DNA of 64,000 nucleotides from Darksidea phi (GCA_030770425.1 JASJFT010000055.1:62001-126000), one strand, 5' to 3'; counted from the first letter of the stretch, positions 25,073 through 38,200 are shown. Made by a program: numbers and translations. The notes: generated by a model from the sequence alone, not told the origin.

Positions 25073-26205
25073 ATGTCCGCACAAACACCGGTACCCAGCA
25101 ATACCTTCGAAGACCTCAGCGGGGTGTCAACCTCAGCTTTCAGCAACCCATACGATGCCTTAATCGCTGCTGCCGAAGACGACCCGGTAGTAGTGTTCTG
25201 AAAACAGAGAATGTCAGGCTTACTGACTGTTGGTAGGCTCAGCTACAGGCACGGTATACTACCCATCGCACTACAAGAAATGCTCAACAAAAAGTGAAAT
25301 TGCTTGACGAAAACTTCCCAGGACCTAGCATTGATCCCATTCTGCTCCGACTGAATGACCCGACAGTCGAGCCTGGCTATGTCGATCCTCGGCATTGTCT
25401 CGTCTTCTGGGGGCGCCCTACCCAGAAGGTCAAGCAAGTGATCCATAGAGTCCAGCAGGATCTGCTCACAATTGCTCCAAGTGAGTTTCTCCGAGTCTAC
25501 GATCCCATGCCGGCGTTGCTCACACCGCAGACCTCTGGCTTATGCCCCAAGACTGCTTGCACATCACTGCACTCGAGGTCACTCACTCTAAGAAGGCAGA
25601 AGAGATCCAGCAGCTCGTCGACACGATGCGTGAGAAGATTCCTTCTATCGCAAACTATACATTTGATCACCGAGCGCGCCTCATCAAGCCCATGATCGGA
25701 TATGATGCGTCTGCTTTAGCGTTGAGCTTCGTCCCCGCGGCTGGCGAAGGCCTTGCAGTTGGGTCTAGGCGCACCGCGGAAGACGACAAATATACGTATC
25801 ACCACCTCCGGCGCGATCTCTTCAGCCTGTGCCAGGATACAGGTGTCTCGGTAGACTCACGCTATGTTGTCCCTTCCAGCCATCTGACTGTTGGGCGCTT
25901 CATCAATTCCAAGGACTTTGAGGATGACGCAGGCGCTTTTGACCCACGGAAGATGGAGGCATTCATCAAGAAGATTGAAGGAATCAATGCGTGGCTCCAA
26001 AAAGAGTTTTGGCCAGAGTTCAACGACGGGCACATTCCTGACGGAGGGAACTGGCTTTTGGGTGAGGAGCAGGGGCTGGTTTGTCGCATGGGCACTCTTT
26101 GGTAAGTAACATAGCGTGCCCTTGTGGTTGAGTGGAGAGCTTGCTGACGGCGCGCACAGGTATGGAGGTGGTGGCGAAACCATCTTCCAGGGTAAAGGGT
26201 TCTGA
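25073..26205 (+). CDS. 2H phosphoesterase superfamily protein (RNA ligase / cyclic nucleotide phosphodiesterase-like)
   Basis: Exons: 25073-25186, 25237-25480, 25531-26101 and 26160-26205, giving 324 aa. All introns are about 50-58 nt and phase-consistent, with donors GTAGTA, GTGAGT and GTAAGT. The product carries two H-x-T motifs, HITALEV and HLTVGRF, about 140 residues apart, which are the paired catalytic signatures of the 2H superfamily; members act on 2',3'-cyclic phosphates or 2'-5' linkages. Family members of this size are common in Pezizomycotina, but the substrate is usually unknown. No signal peptide or membrane segment is seen. The last exon encodes only 15 residues after a Gly-rich turn. 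It is transcribed divergently from the DNMT5 gene. Confidence 0.85.
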
Positions 26206-26564
26206 ATGCGAACGGCTAGTGTTGCCCCGTGTAGAGGTTGAGTCGTGGGTATCAAGAGGGTAGACATAGAATAGATAAGACATGTGGAGTGTGGTGGGGT
26301 GAAGGTTGTGGTCCAAGCTCCTTTGACCAACGACCGAAGCTGAAGATTGAAACCGCTGTGATACACCGTCGTCTTCACAAGAAAACCCACAGCTTTCACG
26401 TTGCAAAAGCGGACTCCCCCCTCCGTCCAAATCGTTGTAGCCTGCACGAACCCCCAGTCCCCTCGTACACGGCGGGGCATTCACGTCTGCCTGCTCTCTT
26501 CATACGTGTCCTGCGCGACTTGCCTCCATATATATTCAGAGAGCTTAACTAGACGGCCCTCAGC
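26206..26564. other. Intergenic region upstream of sec18
   Basis: Holds the 3' end of the phosphoesterase gene and the short promoter and leader of sec18. A TATATAT string at 26529-26535 is only about 30 bp before the sec18 ATG. No further gene is visible. Confidence 0.45.
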
Positions 26565-29345
26565 ATGTTCAACAGAGACAGGCTCCCAGGTCTTCCGGGC
26601 AGCTCTCCGCGACCTCCTCCGCGCAACGACGGCAGCGGCTACCCACCGCGACAGCAACAACCACCCACGGGCTACCCACAACAGCCACCCACAGGCTACC
26701 CGCAACAGCCACAACAGCCGCCCGCGGGCTACCCGCAACAACGACAACAAGCCCCGCCGCAACGATCTCCAGGTTATGACCCGAGAATGAGTGCAGGGGC
26801 TGGAAGGAGTATGCAACTCCGGCCCATCAAGAGCCCGGGGGGCAATGCCTATGCACTTAGCAACGTGTATGCTCTCACACCCTGTTACTCGGACGAGCTC
26901 CCCCTAATTCGTACGCAGAGTTGCCGTGTCTCCGCAAGACTTCCCACCCTCCCGCGACGGCTCAGACATCTACATCAAAATAAACCGCAGCTATGTTTTG
27001 TCAGCACGCCCTACTGAGGCCTGCCCCCCAGGCGAGATCGGTCTCAGCGACGTACAACGAACGTGGGCAGGCATCGCGCTCGGTCCCCAAGACGTTGTCA
27101 CGGTGGAGCCCTATGATGCGTTCAGCCAGGGCGGGCAGTCATACCTGGGGACGCTCGAGGTCGAGGTTGGATTCGCCACGAGGAAGAGGACGACTGAGAC
27201 GCCGTATGATCAAGAGGAGCTTGGGGCTGCCTTCAAAAAGGTATGCTAATGGATAGAGTAGACGTCACACAAGACTCTGCTAATATTGTTTAGAACTTCG
27301 AGAACCAGGTCTTAGCGCCTGGCCAACTGCTAATCATAGATATCAAGAGCATTGTCCTCAGATTTTCGATACGGACCGTTTCGCTAGTCGACTTATCGAT
27401 GGAGAAAGCAGAAAATGCCTCTGGAGCCCCGCTCACAGACCCCAATGCCCGAGGTATTCTGACGCGGCACACCCAAGTCGACTTTTTCAAAGACGCACAA
27501 TCCGATATTAAGATCAAAGCCTCCAGTAGGCGTCCTGCTGCCAATTCCATCGTTCAGCCCGGCTTCAAGTTCGAGGATATGGGCATTGGCGGTTTGGATA
27601 CCGAGTTCAGCGCTATCTTCCGGAGAGCCTTCGCTTCCCGCATCTTCCCACCTGGTCTCGTAGAAAAGCTTGGTATTCAGCACGTGCGAGGTATCCTTCT
27701 TTACGGCCCGCCGGGAACGGGAAAGACGCTCATTGCTCGTCAAATCGGCAACATGTTGAACGCTAGGGAGCCTAAGGTGATCAACGGGCCTGAGGTGTTG
27801 AACAAATACGTGGGCCAGTCTGAAGAGAATATCAGAAAACTGTTCGCCGATGCGGAGAAGGAGTATAAAGAAAAAGGTGACGAGAGCGGCCTCCACATCA
27901 TCATTTTCGACGAACTCGATGCCGTGTGCAAGCAAAGAGGTTCCGGGACTGGTGGCACCGGAGTCGGAGACAGCGTCGTCAACCAGCTGCTATCGAAACT
28001 CGACGGTGTTGATCAGCTGAACAACATCCTTCTCATCGGTATGACGAACCGAATGGATATGATCGATGAGGCTCTTTTGCGTGCAGGACGTTTGGAAGTG
28101 CACATGGAGATCTCGCTGCCCGACGAGGCCGGTCGTGCTCAGATTCTCAAAATCCATACAACGAAGATGCGCAAGAACAACATCATTGAAAGTGACGTTA
28201 ACGTCGACGAGCTGGCGAAGCTCACTAAGAACTTCTCCGGCGCAGAAATCAACGGGCTGGTGAAGGCGGCGTCTTCCTTTGCATTCAACCGCCATATCAA
28301 GGTCGGCACGATGGCGTCTATCGATCCTAATGTGGAGAACATGAAGGTCAACCGTAATGGTAAGTGCACAACTCTCGCTAGATTCTCTTACTTCCACTCG
28401 GTCTTCAAGGGTGTTCCCTTGGCGGCGGAGGCCCCTCCGGATGAGTCTTGCAGTTTTCAAGACTTGCGCTGACCGATAAAACCACAGACTTTTTGAACGC
28501 ATTAGAGGAAGTAAAACCACTGTTTGGTGCTGCGGAAGAAGAACTCGGAAAGCGTGTGCTCGGCGGCATCGTCCATTTCTCGCCATTTATCAACGACATC
28601 CTTGAGGATGCTAGGCTCTACATCAATCAAGTTCGAAAGGGCTCAACACCGGTATTATCGGTTGCCCTGCATGGCCCACCCGGCAGTGGCAAGACAGCAC
28701 TCGCCGCGAAAATGGCTATGGATTCGGAGTTCCCGTTCATCAAGCTCATATCGCCCGAGGATATGGTTGGGTTCAGCGAAATGCAGAAGATACAGCAGCT
28801 TGACAAGACGTTTCGGGATGCATATAAGAGTCCCCTTAGTATTATTGTCATCGATAACATCGAACTACTCGTTGATTGGGTGCCCATCGGGCCCCGCTTC
28901 AGCAACAGCGTATTGGTCGCGCTCAAGGTTCTACTTGGGAAGCAGCCACCAAAGGTAAGCGGCCTATGCTAGAAAGTGGATCCCGGAAGCCTCCGTCTAA
29001 CGAACACAGGATCGCCGCCTGCTGATTTTCGCGACCACAACCGAGCGCTCGGTGCTTCAACAACTAGACCTCTTCAGTCGGTTTGACGCAGATATCGCGG
29101 TACCAAACGTCAACACACAAGCTGAGCTCGCACACGTCCTGCAGAACTCGGGAGCGTTCTCAGATCGTGACCAACACCGGGCTATTGGCGAGATTCAAGA
29201 GATAACGGGTAGTACAGAAGTAGGGGTTGGCATCAAGAAGCTGTTGACAGCCATCCAGACGGCCAAGGAGGACCAGGACGTGCCTGGTCGGTTCGCTAGA
29301 GTCATGTCGCAAGCAATTGCAGCCAACAGAGGCTCGTACGCTTGA
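26565..29345 (+). CDS. sec18: Vesicular-fusion ATPase Sec18 / NSF
   Basis: Hexameric AAA+ ATPase that disassembles SNARE complexes, with alpha-SNAP/Sec17, at ER, Golgi and endosomal membranes. Exons: 26565-26866, 26919-27240, 27294-28359, 28488-28954 and 29010-29345, total 830 aa. Introns are 52, 53, 128, 133-phase-compatible and 55 nt class, with GTATGC, GTATGC, GTAAGT and GTAAGC donors. The first ~75 residues are Pro/Gln-rich with repeated GYPQQ. The N-domain spans about 90-300. The D1 ATPase has Walker A GPPGTGKT (346-353) and Walker B IIIFDELDA (Asp414, Glu415). D2 has Walker A GPPGSGKT (626-633) and a VIDNIE Walker B with Asn in place of Glu, as expected for the structural D2 of NSF. Apart from the repeats, the length is slightly above yeast Sec18. 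Confidence 0.96.
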
Positions 29346-31282
29346 GTACAAGGTCGGAATGGTGTCTTGGGAGGCGCAGACGCCTATCCATCAGACACGG
29401 GAGTAGGGGATGCGCCGCTTACGGTGGTTTAGTTGCATAGATTCGCTGGATATAGAAGATATTGAAAGCTAGAGTGGGCTAGACGTACGCATCTGAAAGC
29501 AAGCAGACTCACCAATCCCACTAGTGGTAATTCTCCGTCGCCAACGCGTCAACTTGTTCGGCGCATAGTTCGTGCATGGGATAGGCTTATTGACAGCCGG
29601 CGTGAACGAGGATGATCGCCGGCACAGCTCGGGCGCTCTGCACCACAATGTCCTCAGCTGCTCCACGCGTAGCTCGCATGGCAGCCTTGACAGTAGTGCC
29701 ACAGCGGATCCGGGCGAATACGCTGTCCGAGCCCCAATGCAACGGCACTGTGCCGACGCTCAGCCTCTCATATTCGCTCACGGCGAAGCTGCGCCGACAC
29801 ACCGTCGCCGACTCACGTTCCTAACGGCAGCTGGGACACCATCAGAAAGGTCGCACTCTCGGATGAAGGGACACAGAGACTGGCTAGTGTGCACAAGGCC
29901 ACTGTCGGAGCGGACAGCAGATTGGCGGACCCAGGGCAACGTCAGGGGCGGTTTACGTGCATGCTGGATGCGCGCATGGACGGTCACATGGCGAGAGAGT
30001 GCTGCTCACCGCCACTAGGGGCTGCTGCTGCTGCTGCAGGCTTCGCCGTTGCGATTGGGGATGTCTGGTCGATGCGAGTGAGGTGTCGTGCAATGTAGTG
30101 CGGGCAGGGATGCTCGCCGGCTGTAGGGCATCAAGCGCCAAGGGAGGCGTGCTCGCCAGGCCAGCCAATCTGCAGGCAGGCTCATCCCAATGCCGCCGGT
30201 GAGAACGACGAATGACGCATGGAGGGGCGCTCGCGCCGACCCGATGCCTTTTCGTTTTCTCGACCGCACCATTCTCCCCTCGGCTCAACTTGACCACGAC
30301 GATTTACCGCCATGGACACACGCAACGCTGTCCCCCCCATCACCGTCGCCATGCGCTCCCGGTAAGCCAACCCGTTTTGCCGGAATAACTCGCGTCTGGT
30401 CTGCAGCGCCCAGGCCGACCGTCATGATCCTCCACATGCCTTTTCCAGATTGCATGCTTCGAGGGCGCTGGCGTGCTGTCGAGCCAGCGCATCACTTTTG
30501 ACAGCACTTAGCATGTCCGTCAGGCATACTACCCATGCACCTACAGCGTCCGCTCTCGCTGCTTTTGGCCCTGGCCCTGGGCCCCGCGTCTGCTGCGCTT
30601 ACCATATTGTTGCTGCCTTTACACACGTCTGGATGCATTGCTGCCGGGCGACGACTGCGTTGCGATGGTCACCCATATCCCCACCCCCCTCACGGAAGCA
30701 ATTGCTCGTCAGGCGATCTCCACTCTGCCTCTCTGCTGATACGAGGCGTGTCTTTCGTCTGCTAGCTGCTTGCTCTTGGCCAATTGGTTGCGTCGGAGAT
30801 GGGTGTCCCGCCGAGGCATCGTGTGGATCGGCTGCAGAGTGTGGCCTGGGGACTCGTCCAGCCCTCGCTCAAACCACGCTTGTTAGCTTCGGACCCGGCG
30901 GGAAAGGGTTTCAGTGGACGTAGGACTATGCAGACTTATCACCGGCCGGGCGGGGTTGCAGCCAGGAGGGGGGTTGATGGGGTCTGAGCCATGCCCCCGT
31001 CGATGGACTTGCTTGCTGGCTTGATGCCCTCAAAGGTATAAAAGGGGGTCGTGGTGCGGTCCGGACGAAGTTCTCTTCTGCTTCTCTTTTCTCTCAACTG
31101 ACTTTGCACTTGATCCTATTTACTCGTTCATACTCCACCCCCTTCTTACACAAAGTCATCTACTCTTGCCACTAGCTTCTAGTCACCCACCCAAACACAC
31201 TTCAGCCTACCCAACCAACAACCCTTCCTTCCCAGTCTTCCCCTTGCCCTCTGTTGCACAACACACCGAGCCCACCATAGAC
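29346..31282. other. Long GC-rich intergenic / promoter region
   Basis: Overlapping open frames on both strands (for example 29572-30018, +) are products of GC-rich sequence, with poor protein character. A GCTGCTGCTGCTGCTGC microsatellite lies at about 30021-30040. The proximal part carries the TATA element and pyrimidine-rich start region of the KxDL gene (listed separately). No gene is supported. Confidence 0.45.
31037..31044 (+). promoter_or_regulatory. TATA box of the KxDL gene
   Basis: Perfect TATAAAAG, followed 35-60 bp later by a CTTCT/CTCTTTTCTCTCAAC pyrimidine-rich tract typical of fungal transcription start regions. It lies 246 bp upstream of the ATG at 31283. Confidence 0.65.
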
Positions 31283-32016
31283 ATGTCTACCACACACGGC
31301 TACTACCCACACTACCCCTCCGCCCCCCTCCCCATCAACATGCCCCAAAAGCCCGGCTACTACTACCCGCACCCGCAACACACCTACGGCCGCGTCTCAG
31401 CATCGCCGCCCGAAGCTCCAGACAGCGTCACCACATCCGGCGTAGCCTCGTACGAGCCCTCGGCTACTAGCAGCAGCTATGCGGGCAGTGCGAGCGACTA
31501 CGAGTCTACCGGGACGACCGCAGGTGTGGATCTTTTGGATTATATGGGCGAGAGACTGAATAGCGGGTTTGACCCTACGGGATTGGACCGCGGGCTGGCG
31601 AAGCAGGCACAGGCGTAAGTCACTCTCTAACCCATTCCTCCACGAGAGTGCGGGAATCAACATTCGAGTCATCTGACGATTTGAACAGCTCCGGCGAGCT
31701 CAACGCTAAACACCGCGAGCTCCTCGAGCTCCAGGCACTTGCCCAACGCCGCCTAGCCGGCGCACGATCCAATTTCGCAGACGGCATGCGCGCCGCGAAA
31801 GAAGTGCAAAAGGACCTTCAGTGGACGCAGAAGCGCGTGGAGTCAGTTTCCCATTCTCACCATTTCACCACCTTGCCTCAAAATCTCACACTTGTCGCAA
31901 AACCCGCGGAAAAACTGACTTGTGAAAATAGTACCCTCAACGAGCGCGCGGCACAGAAATATCCCCAGCAGTACAAGACAGCTCAGCGGCGATACCCGGC
32001 CCCAGTCGACTACTAA
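31283..32016 (+). CDS. KXD1: KxDL-domain protein (BLOC-1 / BORC-type subunit KXD1)
   Basis: Small coiled-coil subunit of the endolysosomal BLOC-1/BORC-related complexes. Exons: 31283-31614, 31689-31841 and 31932-32016, giving 189 aa. The first intron uses GTAAGT and a TTGAACAG acceptor. The second uses a weaker GTCAGT donor and happens to be a multiple of three with no stop, so a retained-intron form would also be open. Residues 1-100 are Tyr/Pro/Ser-rich and probably disordered. The C-terminal half is the KxDL domain, containing EVQKDLQWTQKRV, where K-D-L is the name-giving motif, followed by TLNERAAQKYPQQY. An upstream TATA box supports the start. Confidence 0.85.
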
Positions 32017-34282
32017 GTGCAACCGAAACAGCACGCAAAAGCCACAAAACGGCATCCTTGTGGATGATATCACCAACTCAACGAGACATATTTCGGATTC
32101 TTCTTGCAACGACTCACGACCACAAAAAGTCTCTAGCCCCACGATTAACCTTTACTCCCTCTTTCGACACTGCCGTATTACTACCTACCTTTAACGTGTA
32201 TACCCTGCTTTTCCCTTTGCTTTATCCCCACATCCAATCCCCTATATGTATGTAAAATGCCTTCCTTACTTATGTCGTTCTACTTTCCGCTCCACCCCCC
32301 TCGTCGTCCCCGCTCCGCCCGGCTCGCCGCTTTAGCAAGCCGTGGCGGCGCCAACACGACGCTACTTTGCTTTTTCCCCAGTTTCTTGCTTTGGCTCGCT
32401 GCATTTACGCGGCTCGGCCCGCTGCACAGCGCTTATGTGCGTGTGCGACGAATGGGGGGTTTGCATCGGACGCTGCGTGGTGAGGAGCTGGTGGGTTCGC
32501 GCTAGGCTACCGATGAGTTGGTGATTTGTCGGCTCGGAGGGTGGTGGGCGAATTGCAGGTAGGGAAGGCGTTTGATGGGTGGATGGGGGGGTGTAAACGA
32601 CTTGTCTCTTCTGTTATGCTGGCACTTGCACTATTTCGGTTACTGTCTGGGATGCGATGGGAACGAGTCTGTGACTGAAAGTCACGAGGAGATGCTTTCT
32701 TGCTGCCACAAGTGTGGCTCACTGTTCTTAACGGCTACTTGTTGATGATAACGGCCTATACCACCCATATCAGATGACTTATTATTTCTAGCTACTTCCT
32801 AATCGAGCCGGCCAATGCATATACCTTTTGTAACATGATGGCTACATGCACTTTCTGTGACTAACTATGCATGCTGCTGTCGTGCCTCTAAAGCGTTTCG
32901 GGCGGAGCTTGGGAATTCGAGGGGGGGCTTCGTAGGGTAGTGTCACATGACGCCACTCGATTGTCCAGACCTGTACCTCATCCATGCTGACTGTCAGAAA
33001 AAGTCTTGGATGAGGTGTCATATTAATCGGCTATCAAAGCGCCATGGTAAAGCCACCGGGACTAGCGTTGAGCCTACTGGCTTTTCCCGTTTTCTGTCAG
33101 ACACCGGTGCTTGATGCTGTGGTTTGCGCCACTTCGCTATTTGAAACGGTGGGGGCATGTTGTAAGATGATGTGGCTGCTGAGGGCTTTGGAGAGGGGTT
33201 AGGTGGTTGGCGTTGGTTTTCGCGATGAGGTATTGCGGAGGTAGTGGGAGAGTTCGTATATGCGTAGGTTGTGAGAGGTCGGGGAGGCGCGGGACGAATA
33301 TCGTGCATGTTAAGGTGGTATCGATTAGGCTGATGAGCTGGGTCTTGATGGCTCCGAGGGCACAACATTGTTTCTGATGCGTGGAGTTGACAGACGTTTC
33401 TTGGTTGTCGAAATGCTTGTTGACGATGCACTCGGCAATGGCCTCCAATTCTCATCCAACCCAAGGTACATGCAAACCACGAACCCAAACCTCCTAAGCG
33501 AAACCACGCGGTGCAAACCCAATACCACGCAAACGAAATCCACGAATATACCCGCATACCTAGCGTACCGGGATCCCGAGCCGACTTGACAGGTCGGGCG
33601 GCCGATTGCGCCATGTCATGATCTGGTGCGACTGGATAGAGGGTCGTTGAGGCCCAAGTACGACACTGTGACAGTGGGGGGTGGGGATCGCGAGGTCGGT
33701 GAGCGAGGGCCTGGATCGAGGCGTTCTCCGCATGCAAGGCTCGCTTCTCCGTTTGGTGTGACTGTGGCGGTCTGCAGGCCGAGTATTGATATCAAGTCGG
33801 GTGGGCGGGCATGTGGGCTAAGGATAGTTTCAAGGAGAGTATGCCATGTGCGGGTAGTGTGGTAACGGCCATTTGTGGGCTCTGACTTAATACTTAAGAT
33901 GCTGCCTAGGAACAGAGGTAGCAATCATGGTTTGGTGGTATACGCTGTGTCCCCATTTTACGATAACGGTGACTCGGCTAGCACCCTGGTCAATCGCGAG
34001 TGTAGATCGAAAATAACGTTCTCCAAATAGGTCGATAGGCTACTGTTGGTTAAGCTTGTTCCCCATCAGACTTGATGTAGTATGGTCTAACCCAGGCGTT
34101 GTTTTGGTTACATATGGGAACCTGTGATTGATGGGAAAATGTGCGTCTCGAACAAGACGCTGTCTTCAAACTGATAGAGTTCAGAATACTCAAAGCCACT
34201 AAATCATTCGTACGTGCTTCCCTCTGGTCTGCGTCTCAAGAAGTCTGAAAGGACTGACAAGGGTGGAGGTGAACAGCCCACA
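32017..34282. other. Long intergenic region
   Basis: About 2.3 kb without a convincing gene. A minus-strand open frame of 239 codons at 33018-33737 begins at a non-ATG codon and lacks domain signals; its first internal ATG is at 33614, and a possible GTATGC...TTAG intron can be drawn, so a short gene there cannot be fully excluded. The rest shows overlapping short frames only. Confidence 0.4.
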
Positions 34283-34858
34283 TCATCGCCGGCCCTTCAT
34301 CCTTTCCCATGGATCCTCGAGAAAACTGGTGAGAAAATACGCCGTGTCACCGTTATCGTCACGAATACCGGTTCGCAGAGCGTTCAACTCCGCTCGAGAG
34401 ATGGGCGCACCGCCGAACGAGATCAATTCAGACGCTGCTGGATCGTCTTGGACAGCCGAGATAGCTGCTGGAGTGGCGTCTACGGGCGGCGGGTTTTCCG
34501 GAAGAGTCTGACCACGAGAGAGAAAAGCGGCGAGACCCGTTGCTGCTGGCTGATTTTGCTTCCGTTTGCCCTTGGAGCTGGACTTGATGTTGGAGGCAGG
34601 TGGGTGAGACTCCGATTGTGAAGCGTTGCCCGCAGGATCGGTGGCTTCGATGGCTTCAACGGTCTCGGTCGCAGCATTGAATTCAGCTCCCTCATCTTCT
34701 GCCACGACCTTTGGTCTTACTCCAAGCTGCATCCTATTGGCTCCGCTAGCATCGACTTTGGCTTTGGGCGAGTTTGTCTGGTCGAACTTTCTCTTCTTGG
34801 TGCCGCCGAACGACGAGAATCCCATCGCGGCGGCTACATCGTCGTCCACGTCGTCCAT
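34283..34858 (-). CDS. Conserved-looking hypothetical nuclear-type protein
   Basis: Single-exon frame of 191 aa with an excellent start context (AAAACCATGG) at 34858. The N-terminus MDDVDDDVAAAMGFSSFGG is followed by a basic KKRKF cluster that could be a nuclear localisation signal. The middle is Ala/Ser/Glu-rich and probably disordered, and the C-terminus ends in a more ordered segment (AYFLTSFLEDPWERM). The combination looks familiar from short conserved Pezizomycotina proteins, but I cannot assign a function. It is transcribed divergently from the ArAE transporter gene. Confidence 0.75.
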   Translation of the reverse strand: MDDVDDDVAAAMGFSSFGGTKKRKFDQTNSPKAKVDASGANRMQLGVRPKVVAEDEGAEFNAATETVEAIEATDPAGNASQSESHPPASNIKSSSKGKRKQNQPAATGLAAFLSRGQTLPENPPPVDATPAAISAVQDDPAASELISFGGAPISRAELNALRTGIRDDNGDTAYFLTSFLEDPWERMKGRR

Positions 34859-35295
34859 GGTTTTGGTTCTGCCGTGTGCTCCGCGGATATTTTCGGTGCA
34901 GGTAGTTGAGGCTAGGAGGTAGGTGGAGAGAAGTGCGTGTGAGTAGATAGAGAAAGCACGCTAGCTGAAATAGGAAGGCCGACCAATCGGAGGCTCCAGA
35001 TGTTGGTGAAGGGATGCGTATTGCGCGCATAGATTGTTTAGTCTCAGTTCAAAACGGAAAATGGTCGTGAATGTTTCAATTCGCGTCTCTGCTCTGTCGA
35101 CATCTGGAGGCTGCGCTATGCGACCTTCCACCAAAGTCTTCCTAGCCGGAGATGACGTTGTGCGAGTGGCTGGAGTTGAGCCTTGGCGATCACGTCGAGC
35201 CGTGATTGCCAGTGAGGTCTGGGCGCACGACGACATCCCATCCTCTCGCCATGGCCGACACAACCGGATAGCTGTGCTTGTGCTACGCTGCCAAC
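34859..35295. promoter_or_regulatory. Shared divergent upstream region
   Basis: 437 bp between the starts of the minus-strand hypothetical gene and the plus-strand transporter gene. A plus-strand open frame runs through it in phase with the transporter's second exon, but the spliced first exon starting at 35296 gives a more natural N-terminus. No clear TATA box is seen. Confidence 0.45.
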
Positions 35296-38200
35296 ATGAG
35301 CGAGTCTGCGCAGAGTCCGGCAGAGCGCCGCTTTTTGCGGCCGAGCGTAAGGTTCCTTTGAATGCTTGTCATTCGAATGCTCACAGTAGATGGCAGTTGC
35401 GGTCGGCCACAATGATCCAGGCAAGAACTGGCGAGCGCGTCAAGAAAACCTTCACCCTTCGAAGACCCCCGTCCAATCCGCGTGCCTCCACCGAATTCCT
35501 CCTCGCCCCAGGCCAGTCAGACCCGGATCGCCATCGAGAGTTAGGTAGAATAGAGGCGGTCGGGAAGAAGTGCAAGGACACGATGAGAGGGGCCTACGCA
35601 TATATGATATCGCCGACCGGCATAAGCATACTGAAGTGCTCGCTCGCCTACGTTCTGGGGAGCCTGGCTACTTTTGTGCCCTTCATAGCCGGCCTGCTCG
35701 GAAGGAACGATGGCAAGCACATGGTGGCTACCATTACCGTGTACTTCCACCCGGCGCGCTCTGTTGGTAGCATGATCGAAGCTATTCTGCTCGCCTTTGC
35801 CGCGGTCCTGTATGCCGCCTTCATCTCCTTCACGAGCATGGCCGTGTCTGTGTTTTTTGGCCGGCAGCATCACCTGCTCGTCGGGCACGTAATAGTGCTC
35901 ATCGTATTCATCGGTGCCGGGCTAGGTCTGGTTGGATGGACGAAACAGAGGCTTGGAAATCCGCTGGTCAACGTCGCCTGCTCCTTGACCTCTCTAGCAC
36001 TGATCACTGTTCTCACCAAGGAAGGAGCAGTACAAGCTGCCATGTTCTCCTACAACAAGGTCTGGCAGGTCCTGAAGATGGTTGTCATGGGCACTGTGGC
36101 ATCTTCTGCCGTTGCGCTTCTCATCAAGCCCACATCTGCGCGAAATGAGTTCCGCGACACCTTCATCAAAGCCAACGATGCCATGGGCGAGATGTTAACC
36201 AGCATTACTCGCAGCTTCCTATCAGGCTCCGAGGCGGATCTGAAGAACTCAGCGTTTCTCAAGGCCTCTAGCCAAAGCAGGGAGAACTACAAAACCCTGG
36301 TTAAGAACCTCGGTGAAGCAAAGTACGAACATTACATGCTCGGTACAGAGGCTGAGTACAGAATTGCATCTCGGTTGGTCAGGTGCTACGAACAGTTGAT
36401 GCAAAGCATCGGAGGCTTGCGCAGCGCAGCAGAGACACAATTTACGCTTCTTGCTCAACCTGAGGGGCAGAACGGCGCTGCTGGAGGCGGGATGCATGCA
36501 CGCAGCTCGATTCTCAATGAGAACGAAACTTCTCCACTACTGTCTCCAACCCTAAGTCACAGCGATCGACGGTCTAGTATCCTGGCCTCAATCGATGAGC
36601 TTCCAGAAAGCTCTGCCGACGTTTCCGAAGACGAGTTCGGCAAAGTCAATGGCGGTTCTTGGAGGCTTCCGCAGGGAATGCAGTCCAATCTGACGCCTGC
36701 GGACATGTTCTCGGTTTTCATTGCCCACCTGGGACCTCCGATGGTAAGGTACAATTTAGCTTAAGCATACTTTCACTAACATCACTAGAAATCACTCGCT
36801 CATACCCTGCGAGAAGTTCTTGACGAGCTTCCATTCGGACCGGGTCCGGACTACGAAATGGCGATCAATGAGCACTTTCGACACAGCCTTATCGACGCGA
36901 CTGCACTCTACGTCAATGCCAGGAAAGAGGCCCTTGCTCTCGTGTACAATAACAAGGTCCCAACGAAGACAAGGTCCGTTGCTATTGCTGCTGATTTCGA
37001 AGAGGTGGCCACTAGTTGCGGTTATTTCAGCTCTTCGCTCCAAGACTTTGCGGAAGACATGGTGACGTTTCTGGACGTGCTGGAAGAGCTGAAAGAGAAT
37101 TCTAAACGTCATCCCCGCAAGCGAACCTGGGATTGGATGAGATTCTGGCGCAAATGGACGTGGTTCCTGAAGGTGACAAACAAAGACGAGTACGGTGAGT
37201 TCACAACATTCTGATAACCACGTACCTTTGACCTAATACATACCAGAACGCTCCAGCTTTCTCGAAGACCGAATAGAGCAAGCAATATCACAAGAAATCC
37301 ACCGGCCTATATATCGCAAGTCGACACGAGGCGACCCAGAAAAGTCGATGGATGAGCAGCCGCTGTCCTATCGGATGTGGTTACGACTCAGCGTCTTCCG
37401 GCGAGATGACGTTCGATACGCCTTCAAAGTTGGCATCGGCGCGGTGCTTTACGCGATGTGGTCGTTCATCCCAGCAACAAGAGATTTTTATGGTCATTGG
37501 CGTGGCGAGTGGGGTCTCTTGTCGTATATGCTGGTTTGCTCTATGGTGTGTATCCAAGCCAAATAGATTTGGACCTTTGCTAATCATCTATGAAGACTAT
37601 TGGCGCGTCCAACACCACAGGCTTCCATCGTTTCTTAGGTACGTGCCTTGGCGCTGTCTACGCCATTATAGCCTGGATCGTCGCGCACGAAAATGCGTTC
37701 GTGCTTTGCTTCTTCGGATGGTTGATGTCTCTGCAATGTTTTTACATCATTGTCGGCAAAGGCAAAGGCCCTATGGGTCGTTTCATCATGCTCACGTACA
37801 ATTTGTCCGCCCTTTACGCCTACTCGCTTTCTGTTCGCGACGACGAAGACGACGATAATGACGAGGGAGGCATATCACCCGAAATCTGGGAAATTGTGCT
37901 TCATCGTGTCGTGGCTGTCATGATAGGATGCATCTGGGGCATCATCGTCACACGAGTCATTTGGCCTATCTCCGCCCGAAAGAAGGTGAAGAAGGGTATA
38001 TCTCTGCTCTGGTTCAAGATGGGTCTTATCTGGAAACGCGGCCCTCTACACACGGTTCTCGAAAACGAAGAAAATGGCACAAAGACCTCAACCTCGTACA
38101 TGACTCAACGCGAACAGTCCGAGCTTCGCAGGTTCCTAGACAATCTAGACGCACTCCGCGCTTCCGCCACCTCTGAGTTTGAGCTAAGAGGACCGTTCCC

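Noticed and set aside
29572..30018. 148-codon plus-strand frame between sec18 and KXD1
   Set aside because: Opposite-strand frames of similar length and low protein likeness; most likely noncoding.
33018..33737. 239-codon minus-strand frame
   Set aside because: Begins at a non-ATG codon, has overlapping frames in the other phases and no domain signature. A possible intron can be drawn, but no model is better than another.
35034..35420. Unspliced 129-codon N-terminal extension of the ArAE transporter
   Set aside because: A short first exon at 35296-35346 with good splice sites gives a more natural N-terminus and stays in phase; the extension has poor protein character.
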